Shown here one piece after another: positions 53,346 through 61,857 of a DNA stretch of 64,000 bases. The stretch lies in the NCBI RefSeq assembly GCF_035967765.1, contig NZ_JAYWIT010000021.1; one strand, written 5' to 3'. The stretch comes from Conexibacter stalactiti. GTDB lineage: Bacteria > Actinomycetota > Thermoleophilia > Solirubrobacterales > Solirubrobacteraceae. How positions within the stretch are numbered: position 1 is the stretch's first letter; every line of letters starts with the position of its first letter. The position numbers and the translations under genes are program-made. Below the pieces are notes generated by a model, which was not told the DNA's origin, ran no database searches, and saw nothing but the letters and a program-made list of their open reading frames with translations.

Positions 53346-56147
53346 ATGGCACGGACGCTGGTCGCGCGAGACGCTGAGATCGGAGCACTGGACGCGGCGC
53401 TGGCGGGAGCCGGCGCCGGCAGCGGCTCGCTGACGCTGATCGAGGGGCCGGCGGGGATCGGCAAGTCCGCGCTGCTGGAGCACGCGCGCGCCGCCGGGCT
53501 GGAGCAGGGAGCGCGCGTGCTGCACGCGCGCGCCAGCGAGCTCGACCGCGGCTTCGGCTTCGGCGTCGTGCTGCAGCTGTTCGACGCGCTGCTCGCCGGC
53601 GCCGACGGAGAACGGCGCGAGCAGCTGCTGGCCGGCGCCGCGGCGCACGCCGAGCTGGTGCTGGCGCCGCGCGGCGGCGAGCGCGCCGACGAGGCCGGCT
53701 ACGCGGTCCTGCACGGGCTCTACTGGCTTGTCGTCAACCTCGCGGAGACGCAGCCGGTCGTGCTGCTCGTCGACGACGTGCAGTGGGCCGACGTCTCCTC
53801 GCTGCGCTTCCTCGAATACCTCGGCCGGCGGCTCGACGGGGTCGCCGTCGCGGTCGTCGCGGCGCAGCGCACGAACGAGCCCGGCTCGCCGGAGGAGCTG
53901 CTGCGCCAGCTCGCCGCGGGGCCGCACGCGAGCACGCTGCGGCCGCGGCCGTTCACACCCGACGACGTCGCGGACCTGCTGCACGGCGCGCTCGGCGGTC
54001 AGCCCGACCCCGACTTCCGCGATGCCGCGATGACGGCGACCGGCGGCAACCCGCTGCTGTTGACGGTGCTCGCGCGCGAGGCCGAGGAGCTCGGCCTCGC
54101 CGGCAGCGCCGCCGACAGCGCGCGCGTCGCGGAGCTGGGCGCGGCCGGCGTCGCGCCGGCCGTCCAGCGACGGCTGCGGACGCTCGGTCCGGAGGCGATC
54201 GCGGTCGTGCAGGCGGCGGCGGTCGTCGGTGAGCGCGGCCTGCTGGAGGATGTCGCGGCGCTCGCCGAGATCGATCCGGGGCGGGCGCGCGCGACGCTCG
54301 ACCGGCTCGCCGCCGTCGGTGTCCTGAGCGGCGACAGCTGGGGTTTCGTTCATCCGCTCGTGAAGGCGGCGGTGCTGGAGGCGACCGCGCCGATCGACCT
54401 GATGCGCATGCACCGGCTCGCGGCGACGCGGCTGCGCGAGCGCGGCACGCGCCCGGCGGAGACCGCGCTGCACTGGCTCGCCGCTGAGCCGACCGGCGAC
54501 CCGCAGGCGGTCGCCGACCTGCGCGCCGCTGCCGGCGCCGCGACCGCCGAGGGCGCGCCGGAGACGGCCGTCGACCTGCTCGCGCGCGCGCTCGACGAGC
54601 CGCCGCCGCGCGAGCAGCGGGCGCAGGTGCTGCTGGAGCTGGGCGAGCTGATGGCGAGAGCGCATCGGGCCGAGGGCGCCGAACGGCTGCGCGAGGCGGT
54701 CGCGCTCGGTCTCTCCGGCGATCAGCTCGCGCGGGCTCGCGCCGGCCTCGGCACGGTCCTCGTGCACACCGACCCGGCGTCGGCGCTCGACGAGGTCGCG
54801 CGTGGGATGGAGGAGGCCGAGGACCCGGCGCTGAAGCTGCGCCTGGAGGCGTTCATGATCGAGGCGCTGATCTTCGTCGACGCCTTCGCGGAACGGCGCG
54901 ACGCGGCCTTCGCGGGCGGCCGCGCCGATGCGGACGCCTCGCCGGTGATGCTGGCGCACCTCGCGCTCGACGACGCCTGCGCCGGGAGACCGCGCGCACA
55001 GGTGCTTGAGCTGGCCGATCAGGCGCTGGCCGGCGGGGTGCTGGTCGACCAGGTCGGCCCGACCAGCTCGACGTGGAACCTGCTGACCCACGCGATCCGC
55101 TTCGCCGAGGGGCCGGAGCGCTGCGCGGAGGTGCTGCGCGAGGGCGAGCGCTGGGTCCGTCGCCACGGCTTCTCCGGTCCCGACCCGTTCATCGGGCAGT
55201 CGTGGGGCTACTGGCATCGCGACTTCGGCTCGGTCGCGGCGGGCGCCGCCCACTCGGAGCTGGCGCTGGAGACGATCACGGCGCTCGGCGTGCCGTTGAC
55301 GATCACGGCGATCGCCGCGATCGCCGCCGAGAACCTCGTCCAGATCGAGCAGCTCGATCGCGCCGCCGAGCTGATCGACGTCGACTTCGGGCCGGCCAGA
55401 GACACGTTCATCGAGCCGTTCGCGCTGACGATCCGCGGCTACGTCCGCTACCTGCTGCGCCGCTTCGACGAGGCGGAGGCCGACCTGCGGCGGACGGTCG
55501 CGTTGTGCGACGCGCGCGGCTGGCAGTCGCCGCACACCGCGCTGCAACGGCTGCGGCTGGCCGAGGTGCTGATCGCGCGCGGCGAGCGCGACGAGGCGCT
55601 CGAGCTGATGGAGCACGACGTGCGCGTCGCGACCGCCGCCGGCCTCGACGGCGCGCTCGGCAGCGCGCTGCTGATCAGAGCAAACGCGCTCGAGGACGGC
55701 GACGAGGCGATCGACCTGCTGCGCGAGGCGGTCACGGTGCTCGAACGGACGCCGTACAAGCTGGAACTGGGCTGGGCGCTGCACGACCTCGGCGCGAGAC
55801 TGCGCGTGCGCGGCGGCCGCAGGGATGCGCGCGAGGTGCTGGCGCGCGCGCTCGACCTGGCGGCGCGGACCGAGTCGACGCGCCTGGCCAGAGATGCCCG
55901 CGCCGAGCTGGAGGCGAGCGGAGCGCGGCCGCGGCGCGAGCTGCTGTCAGGTGTCGAGGCGCTGACGCCGGCCGAGCGGCGAGTTGCGGAGATGGCCGCG
56001 GAAGGCCTGACCAACCGCGAGATCGCGGAGTCGCTGTGGGTGACGCAGAAGACGGTCGAGATGCACCTCGGCCGCTCGTACGGAAAGCTCGGGATCCGCT
56101 CCCGCCGCCAGCTCGCCGACGTGCTGGGCGTGCCGGCGGCGGCGTAA
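53346..56147 (+). CDS. Large LuxR-family regulator with AAA ATPase domain (LAL type)
   Basis: A 933-residue regulator. Start ATG at 53346 (MARTLVARDAEIGALDAALA). The Walker A motif is IEGPAGIGKSALL with Lys40; Walker B is VLLVDDVQWAD. A long TPR-like helical region (~400-860) follows. The C-terminus has a LuxR HTH: LTPAERRVAEMAAEGLTNRE and TQKTVEMHLGRSYGKLG. This matches the LAL family (MalT-like), which activates genes when bound to ATP and an inducer. It lies 48 bases downstream of the third secreted protein on the same strand and may control that family, by proximity only. Confidence 0.92.
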   Translation: MARTLVARDAEIGALDAALAGAGAGSGSLTLIEGPAGIGKSALLEHARAAGLEQGARVLHARASELDRGFGFGVVLQLFDALLAGADGERREQLLAGAAAHAELVLAPRGGERADEAGYAVLHGLYWLVVNLAETQPVVLLVDDVQWADVSSLRFLEYLGRRLDGVAVAVVAAQRTNEPGSPEELLRQLAAGPHASTLRPRPFTPDDVADLLHGALGGQPDPDFRDAAMTATGGNPLLLTVLAREAEELGLAGSAADSARVAELGAAGVAPAVQRRLRTLGPEAIAVVQAAAVVGERGLLEDVAALAEIDPGRARATLDRLAAVGVLSGDSWGFVHPLVKAAVLEATAPIDLMRMHRLAATRLRERGTRPAETALHWLAAEPTGDPQAVADLRAAAGAATAEGAPETAVDLLARALDEPPPREQRAQVLLELGELMARAHRAEGAERLREAVALGLSGDQLARARAGLGTVLVHTDPASALDEVARGMEEAEDPALKLRLEAFMIEALIFVDAFAERRDAAFAGGRADADASPVMLAHLALDDACAGRPRAQVLELADQALAGGVLVDQVGPTSSTWNLLTHAIRFAEGPERCAEVLREGERWVRRHGFSGPDPFIGQSWGYWHRDFGSVAAGAAHSELALETITALGVPLTITAIAAIAAENLVQIEQLDRAAELIDVDFGPARDTFIEPFALTIRGYVRYLLRRFDEAEADLRRTVALCDARGWQSPHTALQRLRLAEVLIARGERDEALELMEHDVRVATAAGLDGALGSALLIRANALEDGDEAIDLLREAVTVLERTPYKLELGWALHDLGARLRVRGGRRDAREVLARALDLAARTESTRLARDARAELEASGARPRRELLSGVEALTPAERRVAEMAAEGLTNREIAESLWVTQKTVEMHLGRSYGKLGIRSRRQLADVLGVPAAA

Positions 56148-56256
56148 CGGGGCGAGGCGCGCCCGGCGTCCGGCGCCCGGCGCGCCTGCGCTCGCCCGCC
56201 TCGCGCCGCCCGCCGAACCTGCGTGACAGATCGCTCGCGAGTGTAACATCGGCCGT

Positions 56257-57885
56257 ATGGCCGACGACTTCGCCCTTCCAGCCGATCCGGCGTCCGCGTG
56301 GGCGGCAGCGCCCGCGACGCCGTTGGTGAGCGAGCAGATGCGCGCGCTCGTCACGCAGATCTTCGAGCCGACCGCGACCGCCACGCACCCGCGCTCTGAA
56401 GACCGTCACTCTGGGCTCGCTCAGCAAGCCCAGATTGACGCTCCTCCACCCGCCAGCGCGCTCTGCTCCGCCGCGCACGCCGCCTTCGCGGCGGCGCTCG
56501 GGCCCGAGCACGTGCGGACCGACGCCAGCACCCGCGCCGCGCACGCGAACGGGATGTCGTACCTCGACCTGCTGCGCCACCGTCTGCCCGCGGCGCGCGC
56601 GCTGCCCGACGCGGTGCTGGAGCCGGCTGACGAGGGGCAGATCGCCGCCCTGCTCGCCGTCGCCGCCGAGCACGCCGTCGCGGTCGTCCCCTTCGGCGGC
56701 GGGACGAGCGTCGTCGGCGGCGTCACGCCGGCGAAGGGCGAGCTGCGCGCCGTCGTCGCGCTCGACCTCGCGCGCCTGGACCGGCTCGTCGAGCTGGACG
56801 AGGTCTCGCGCACCGCGACGCTGCAGGCCGGCCTCACCGGCCCGGCCGCCGATGCGCTGCTGGCCGCGCACGGCTTCACGCTCGGCCACGTGCCGCAGAG
56901 CTTCGAGCGCGCGACGATCGGCGGCTATGCCGCGACCCGCTCGGCCGGCCAGCTGTCGACCGGCTGGGGCCGCTTCGACGCGCTGGTGGAGCGGCTGCGC
57001 GCGGTCACGCCGGCCGGCACGCTGGTGCTCGGCCGCGCGCCCGGCACGGCCGCCGGTCCAGACCTCAAGCAACTGCTGCTGGGATCCGAGGGCGCCTTCG
57101 GCGTGATCACCGAGGTGACCGTGCGCGTGCGGCCGCTGCCGCAGGCGCGTCGTCACGAGGGCTGGCGCGTGGAGAGCTTCGCCGCAGGGGCGGCGCTGCT
57201 GCGGCGGCTGGCGCAGGACGGCCCGCGTCCGGACCTCGCGCGCCTCTCGGACGAGACCGAGACGGCGATGGGCTTCGCGACCGGCGGCGAGCAGGGGGGA
57301 GAGGGCTGCCTGCTGCTGGTCGGCTGGGAGGGCGGCGAGGCCGACGTGAACGGCCGCGCGCTGGCGACCGCCGCGCTGCTGCAGGCGGCTGGGGCGCACC
57401 CGCTCGGCGAGCCGGCGGCGGCGTCGTGGAGATCGGGCCGCTTCCGCGCGCCGCGGATGCGCGATGAGCTGATCGACCTCGGCGTCGCGGTCGAGACGTT
57501 GGAGACGGCGGCGTCGTGGCGCGACCTGGAGCGGGTCCACGCGGCGGTCGGCGAGGCGCTGCGCGACGCGCTCGGCGAGCAGATGCGGCCGGTCGTCGCC
57601 TGCCACGTCTCGCACCTCTACGCGGCCGGCGCCTCGCTCTACTTCTCCGTGATCGCGAGACGCGACCCGGCCGACCCGGTCGGCCAGTGGCAGCGGGCGA
57701 AGCACGCCGCGACCGACGCGATGGCCGCGGCCGGCGCGACGATCACCCACCACCATGCGGTCGGCGCGGATCATGCGCCGTGGCTGGCCGCCGAGGTGGG
57801 CGAGGAGGGCGTCGCGCTGCTGCGCGCGGTCAAGGCGCAGCTCGATCCGGCCGGGATCATGAACCCGGGCAAGCTGCTCGCCTGA
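56257..57885 (+). CDS. FAD-binding oxidase, alkyldihydroxyacetonephosphate synthase-like
   Basis: A 542-residue flavoprotein. The FAD_binding_4 domain has VVPFGGGTSVVGGVTPAKGE and ATLQAGLTGPAADALLAAHG; HVPQSFERATIGGYAATRSA is strongly AGPS-like. The C-terminal FAD-oxidase domain ends LDPAGIMNPGKLLA. AGPS makes ether-lipid precursors, but bacterial relatives include lactate and glycolate oxidases, so the activity is uncertain. An odd N-terminal linker (residues ~45-65) is coded by a 13-bp-arm hairpin at 56405-56439, perhaps an inserted palindromic element in frame. TAACAT near 56244 may be a -10. Confidence 0.82.
   Translation: MADDFALPADPASAWAAAPATPLVSEQMRALVTQIFEPTATATHPRSEDRHSGLAQQAQIDAPPPASALCSAAHAAFAAALGPEHVRTDASTRAAHANGMSYLDLLRHRLPAARALPDAVLEPADEGQIAALLAVAAEHAVAVVPFGGGTSVVGGVTPAKGELRAVVALDLARLDRLVELDEVSRTATLQAGLTGPAADALLAAHGFTLGHVPQSFERATIGGYAATRSAGQLSTGWGRFDALVERLRAVTPAGTLVLGRAPGTAAGPDLKQLLLGSEGAFGVITEVTVRVRPLPQARRHEGWRVESFAAGAALLRRLAQDGPRPDLARLSDETETAMGFATGGEQGGEGCLLLVGWEGGEADVNGRALATAALLQAAGAHPLGEPAAASWRSGRFRAPRMRDELIDLGVAVETLETAASWRDLERVHAAVGEALRDALGEQMRPVVACHVSHLYAAGASLYFSVIARRDPADPVGQWQRAKHAATDAMAAAGATITHHHAVGADHAPWLAAEVGEEGVALLRAVKAQLDPAGIMNPGKLLA
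56405..56439. repeat. Hairpin within FAD-oxidase coding region
   Basis: Arms 56405-56417 and 56427-56439 pair over 13 bases with one mismatch, with a 3-bp inner stem (GCT/AGC) in the 9-base loop. It encodes the weakly conserved N-terminal linker. It may be a mobile palindromic unit or an RNA structure that affects translation. Confidence 0.75.
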
Positions 57886-57995
57886 GCCGCGCGCTGACAT
57901 CCGGCCAGGCCCGGCGGGGCGTCACCTCACCGCCGGTACGCTGCCGGGCCGATGTCCGCCACGTTCCTGTACGTCTCGCGCCGCGCGACGCGCCC

Positions 57996-58547
57996 ATGAG
58001 CGGTCAGCTGTGCGTGCGCGTCGCGCAGTCCGAGGACGCCACCGCGATCGCGACCGTCCACGTGCGCGCCTGGCAGGCGGGCTACCGCGGCCTGCTGCCC
58101 GACAGCGTGCTCGACACGCTCTCGACGGCGCTGCGCGAGCGCCAGTGGCACGAGCGGCTCAGCGGCGCGACCGGCGAGTGGATCACGACGCTGGTCGCCG
58201 TCGAGCAGGAGCGGGTGAGCGGCTTCTGCTCGCTCGCGGCGCCGAGCCGCGACAGCGACGCCGGCCCGCGCACGGTCGAGCTGGCGGCGCTCTACGTCGA
58301 CCCGGAGCGATGGGGCGGCGGCGTCGCCGACGCGTTGCTGCACGCGGTCCGCGAGCTGCTCGCCGAGGGCTCCGCCCGCTGGGAGACGCTGACGCTGTGG
58401 ATGCTGGAGGGCAACGCCCGCGCGCTGGCGTTCTACCGGCGCTGGGGGCTGGAGCCCGACGGGACGTGGCGCGAGGACGTGCTGACCGGTCCGTCCGGCC
58501 AGCACGCCCGCGCACCGCACATGCGGTTGCGCGGACCGCTCAGCTGA
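57996..58547 (+). CDS. GNAT-family N-acetyltransferase
   Basis: A 183-residue acetyltransferase. The start MSGQLCVRVAQSEDATAIAT, then HVRAWQAGYRGLLPD, LAALYVDPERWGGGVADALL (acetyl-CoA loop) and LWMLEGNARALAFYRRWGLE are standard. The loop reads RWGGGVA instead of R/QxxGxG/A with Gln, an acceptable variant. Substrate unknown. The upstream frame overlapping the FAD oxidase is rejected. The last 8 bases overlap the convergent DUF2339 gene. Confidence 0.88.
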   Translation: MSGQLCVRVAQSEDATAIATVHVRAWQAGYRGLLPDSVLDTLSTALRERQWHERLSGATGEWITTLVAVEQERVSGFCSLAAPSRDSDAGPRTVELAALYVDPERWGGGVADALLHAVRELLAEGSARWETLTLWMLEGNARALAFYRRWGLEPDGTWREDVLTGPSGQHARAPHMRLRGPLS

Positions 58548-60792
58548 GCGGGGTGCCTTCGCGCGGGGCGCCGCGACGGGCCTGGTACTGCCACACGAGC
58601 GCGCCGAGCAACAGCAGCAGGCCGAGCCCGACGAGCGCGCCGACGCGGTGGATCGAGGTCAGCGTCGCGAGGTCGACGACGAAGACCTTGCCGGTCGTCA
58701 CGAGCAGCAGCACGAGCGCGGTCAGCCGCACCTCAGCTCTGCGCAGCGCGATCCCGGCGGCGAGGCCGCCGACGCCCGCGAGCGCCCACAGCACCGTCAG
58801 CGCCAACTGCCCCTGCTCGCCGCCGCTGACGGCGCCGACGACCAGCCCGGAGGCGAGCGTCAGCGCGCTGAGCGCGGCGCCGGCGTGGAGGCCGAGCGCG
58901 AGCTGGCGGTCGGCGCCGCGGGCGAGCTTGACCGCCGCGGCGGCGAGCGCGCCGAGCGCGAGCGCGGCGTCGGCCGGCCGCGGGAAGCCGTCGGCGAGCA
59001 GCGTCGGCGGCGTCACGAGCACGATCGCCAGCACGCTCGCGAAGCCGAGCACGATGAACGACGCCGGCTTCGCGACGCCGGCGTCGCGCGCGTCGCGGCG
59101 GCCGACGAGCTGCAGCGCGACGGCCTCGGCGGCGAGCGCGGCGACGAGCGGGCCGCCGTCGAGCAGCACGCCGGTCAGGAAGACGAGCGAGGCGATCCCG
59201 ATCGCGTCGCAGCTCAGCGCGACGGCGTTGGGCAGGGCGGTGCGAGAGAGCGAGCGGGCGATCAGCGAGGCGGTCGTGCCGGCGAGCGCCAGCTCGAACG
59301 CGCCGAGCGGCGCGGTGCCGGCGCCGAGCGCCTCGGGCGAGACGGCGACGAAGGCGTGCGCGAGCGCGAGCACGAGGTGGCCGGCCATGCCGGTGAGCGC
59401 GAGCAACTGCTCGTCCTCGTCGAGGAAACAGCGCACGAGGTAGGCGGCGCCGGCGGCGCTGCCGGTCCAGACGAGGCCGAGCACGAGTCCGTCGAGCATC
59501 GAGGCGGCGGCGATGTCGCCGAGCACGACGCCGACGCCGATCAGCAGCAGCGTGACCTCGCGGTTGACGGCGGTGCGGCGCAGCGCGAGGCCGGCGACGA
59601 CGTGGGCGACGGCGAGCGCGAGCAGCCAGCAATGACCGAGCGTCTCCTGGCCGTGCTCGGCGCAGGCGAACCAGCCGACGACGGCGAGCGCGGCAGCGAC
59701 GACGAGCAGGATCAGCGCTGAGACGGGGCTCGGCTTGGCGCCCTTGGCGCGCAGCTCCCAGCCGATCGCGGCGAGCGAGGAGACGACCGCGAAGCCGGCG
59801 AGCACGGCGAGCACGCCGAGCGGATCGGTCGCCTCCGTCAGCGCCCAGAAGGCGATCTGCGGGAGCGCGAGCAGCAGCAGGCCGGCGCGCAGCCAGCTCC
59901 AGCGCTGCCAGACGAGGACGCCGGCGGCCGACGCGGAGGCGGCGAGCACGAGCACGGCGGTGCCGCCGGTCGGCACCGCGCCGAAGAGGAGGGGGGCTGC
60001 GAGCCCGCCGAGCAGGCCGAGCGCGGCGATCCCCTGCGAGTCGCGCTGGACGGCGATGGCTGTTCCGGCGGCGCCGACGGCGAGCGCGATCAGCGCCGCG
60101 AGCACGCCGGGGATCAGCTGGTGGACGGGGCCGGCCATGCCGGCGGTGACGAAGCCGCCGCCGATCGCGGCGGCGAGCAGCGCGTTGGAGGTGATGTGGT
60201 GCTTGATCCGCAGGCCCGCGAGCGCGAGCGCGGCCGAGATCGCGGCGGCGGCGCCGGTCCGCTCCCAGGCGCCGAACCAGCCGTTGGAGACGGCGATCCC
60301 GGCCAGCAGCGCGAGTCCGAGCACGAGCGCGGCGCCACCGATCCAGGCGATCAGACGACCGCCGACGAGCGCTTCGAAGGCGGCCGCGTCGAACGGCTTG
60401 TGCTGCGGCGCCGCCGGCCCGCCGGTGACGGCCCCGTCGACGGCGCGCGCCGCGCTGCGAGCGGCGTTGGTCGCCGCCCGCGTTCGCCCGCGCGGCCCGT
60501 CCTGCGCGCCGGCGCCGGCCGCATCGCCGTCGCCAGCGCTCGCGCCGCCGCACGCGGCGTCGCTCGTCGTCTCCTCGCCGCGCGCCGTGTCGCTCGGCCC
60601 ACGAGTTCGCTCGGCCTCCAACTCCCGCTCCGCAGCCCGCCGGCGCGCCTCCATCGCGCGCTCCTGCGCCCGCCGCAGCGCCTCGTTCGTCGACGGCTCT
60701 GTTTGCGCAGTGTGCGGCGCAGCTTGCGCAGTTCGCGGCGCGTCGTCCACGCCCTCCGGCGCGTTCTGCGTCCCCGTGCCCTTTGCGTCCAT
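58540..60792 (-). CDS. DUF2339 polytopic membrane protein
   Basis: A 750-residue protein. The ATG at 60792 follows GGGGAG by 8 bases; the longer frame is in the operator array. The N-terminal ~145 residues are charged, with a likely coiled-coil helix (ALRRAQERAMEARRRAAERE). The rest is ~25 or more hydrophobic helices with characteristic ALVGGRLIAWIGGAALVLGL and later VGIALRRAEVRLTALVLL, matching DUF2339, predicted integral membrane proteins of unknown role. Its promoter overlaps an array of palindromes shared with the divergent TetR gene, so the TetR protein very probably controls it. Confidence 0.85.
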   Translation of the reverse strand: MDAKGTGTQNAPEGVDDAPRTAQAAPHTAQTEPSTNEALRRAQERAMEARRRAAERELEAERTRGPSDTARGEETTSDAACGGASAGDGDAAGAGAQDGPRGRTRAATNAARSAARAVDGAVTGGPAAPQHKPFDAAAFEALVGGRLIAWIGGAALVLGLALLAGIAVSNGWFGAWERTGAAAAISAALALAGLRIKHHITSNALLAAAIGGGFVTAGMAGPVHQLIPGVLAALIALAVGAAGTAIAVQRDSQGIAALGLLGGLAAPLLFGAVPTGGTAVLVLAASASAAGVLVWQRWSWLRAGLLLLALPQIAFWALTEATDPLGVLAVLAGFAVVSSLAAIGWELRAKGAKPSPVSALILLVVAAALAVVGWFACAEHGQETLGHCWLLALAVAHVVAGLALRRTAVNREVTLLLIGVGVVLGDIAAASMLDGLVLGLVWTGSAAGAAYLVRCFLDEDEQLLALTGMAGHLVLALAHAFVAVSPEALGAGTAPLGAFELALAGTTASLIARSLSRTALPNAVALSCDAIGIASLVFLTGVLLDGGPLVAALAAEAVALQLVGRRDARDAGVAKPASFIVLGFASVLAIVLVTPPTLLADGFPRPADAALALGALAAAAVKLARGADRQLALGLHAGAALSALTLASGLVVGAVSGGEQGQLALTVLWALAGVGGLAAGIALRRAEVRLTALVLLLVTTGKVFVVDLATLTSIHRVGALVGLGLLLLLGALVWQYQARRGAPREGTPLS

Positions 60793-60810
60793 GGTGCTTC
60801 TCCCCTTTCG

Positions 60811-60945
60811 TTGACCAGCGGTCAGCAAGCTCATGGCGCGGCAACCTAGCAGCACTGTCGACCGCAGGTCAACAGCTTCTCGACCGACGGTCAGCAATCT
60901 GTCAACCGGCGGTCAGGAAGCTGTCGACCGAAGGTCGACAGGCTG
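60811..60945. promoter_or_regulatory. Five-copy palindromic operator array (four at exact 22-bp period)
   Basis: Copies start at 60811, 60858, 60880, 60902 and 60924. Each carries the core TYRACCRNNGGTCRRS followed by an AAGCT-like tail. The last four are spaced exactly 22 bases, two helical turns, so dimers would line up on one face. The final copy is a perfect palindrome GTCGACC-gaa-GGTCGAC (60923-60939). The array lies between divergent DUF2339 and TetR genes and covers both -35 regions. Several TetR dimers binding side by side is the likely function. Confidence 0.85.
60843..60872 (-). promoter_or_regulatory. Promoter of DUF2339 gene
   Basis: On the minus strand TTGACC (60867-60872), 18 bases, then TAGGTT (60843-60848). 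The -35 is one half of the operator copy at 60858, and the copy at 60811 would lie in the 5' leader. The start codon is about 50 bases downstream. Confidence 0.6.
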
Positions 60946-60952
60946 GTAAGAT
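60924..60952 (+). promoter_or_regulatory. Promoter of TetR gene, leaderless
   Basis: TCGACC (60924-60929), 17 bases, then TAAGAT (60947-60952), 7 bases before the ATG. The -35 is inside the perfect operator palindrome, so the protein should block its own transcription. Confidence 0.6.
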
Positions 60953-60959
60953 CGGACGC

Positions 60960-61613
60960 ATGCCACCTCGCGCCTATCGGCGGCTGGAAAGCGACGAGCG
61001 CCGCCGGCTGCTCGTCGAACGGGCGACCGAGCTGTTCGGCGAGTTCGGCTACGAGGAGCTGTCGATGTCGCGGATCGCCCGCGAGGCCGGCATCTCGAAG
61101 CCGCTGCTCTATCACTATTTCCCGGGAAAGCGGGCGCTCTTCGCGGCCGCGCTCGAGCGGGCGGCGGAGGAGTTGAGCGCGGCGACCGAGCCCGACCCGT
61201 CAAAGCCCGCGGTCGAGCAGATCGGCGCCAGCCTGCTGGCATTCCTCGAGTGGATCGACGCCCACCGCGCGGCGTACGCGAAGCTGCTGCGCAGTCTCGC
61301 TGTCGCGGAGGTGCGCGAGCTCGTCGACGGCGTGCGCGAGCAGACGGTGCAGCGCGTGCTCGACGGCCTCGGCCCGGAGGGGGGAGGCGACCGCCCGGCC
61401 GCCCGCGCCGCGGTGCAGGGCTGGCTGTGGTCGATCGACGGCGCCTGCCTCGCCTGGATCGAGGGCGAGCTGCCGCTGACGCCCGCCGAGCTGCAGGGCG
61501 TGCTGCTCGGCTCGCTCGGCGGCGCGCTGATGGGCGCCGGCGCCACGCTGCCCGTCGCCGGCGCCACGCTGCCCGTCGCCGCCGCGCCCGCGCCCGCGTC
61601 CGCGGCTCCCTGA
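60960..61613 (+). CDS. TetR-family transcriptional regulator of the DUF2339 divergon
   Basis: A 217-residue regulator. The HTH is LSMSRIAREAGISKPLLYHY followed by FPGKRALFAAALERA, a strong TetR signature. The ligand domain continues to ~190 and the tail has a duplicated GATLPVA. The ATG at 60960 is close behind a -10 box. It probably binds the array upstream and represses both itself and the DUF2339 gene; the ligand is unknown. A terminator follows. Confidence 0.92.
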   Translation: MPPRAYRRLESDERRRLLVERATELFGEFGYEELSMSRIAREAGISKPLLYHYFPGKRALFAAALERAAEELSAATEPDPSKPAVEQIGASLLAFLEWIDAHRAAYAKLLRSLAVAEVRELVDGVREQTVQRVLDGLGPEGGGDRPAARAAVQGWLWSIDGACLAWIEGELPLTPAELQGVLLGSLGGALMGAGATLPVAGATLPVAAAPAPASAAP

Positions 61614-61632
61614 GTCGCCTCACCCGGTCACC

Positions 61633-61667
61633 GCGGGTCTGTGTACCTCGGAGGTGCACGGACCCGC
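61633..61667 (+). terminator. Terminator after TetR gene
   Basis: A hairpin with outer stem GCGGGTC/GACCCGC (61633-61639 and 61661-61667) and inner stems GTG/CAC and ACCTC/GAGGT, two single mismatches between, 19 bases after the TetR stop. No T tract. Confidence 0.7.
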
Positions 61668-61769
61668 GCTCATCCCGGTCGGCGCGCTCCAAACCGCGTC
61701 GGCGCGCCACGAAAACCTCTCGACGGCCCACACAATGGGCGTACGTGGTTGATCACCTCCGTCAATCGG

Positions 61770-61798
61770 TTGACTTCGACCACAAACGCTCATACAGT
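61770..61798 (+). promoter_or_regulatory. Sigma-70-type promoter of GH106-like gene
   Basis: TTGACT (61770-61775), 17 bases, TACAGT (61793-61798): the best housekeeping-type promoter in the window. It gives a leader of about 53 bases, with GAGGAGAGAG before the ATG at 61858. Confidence 0.7.
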
Positions 61799-61857
61799 CG
61801 CGCCAACCCGTGGGGACGGGAACCCCGCGACGCCAGTTGACGTGAGGAGAGAGACGA

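Noticed and set aside
52272..55784. 1170-codon minus-strand frame with many AGASARAGAS repeats
   Set aside because: It is antisense to the third secreted protein and the LAL regulator; the repeat is the complement of the 18-bp minisatellite.
60811..60945. CRISPR-like repeat array
   Set aside because: Units are 22 bp and contiguous without spacers, palindromic and diverged, and no cas gene is present.
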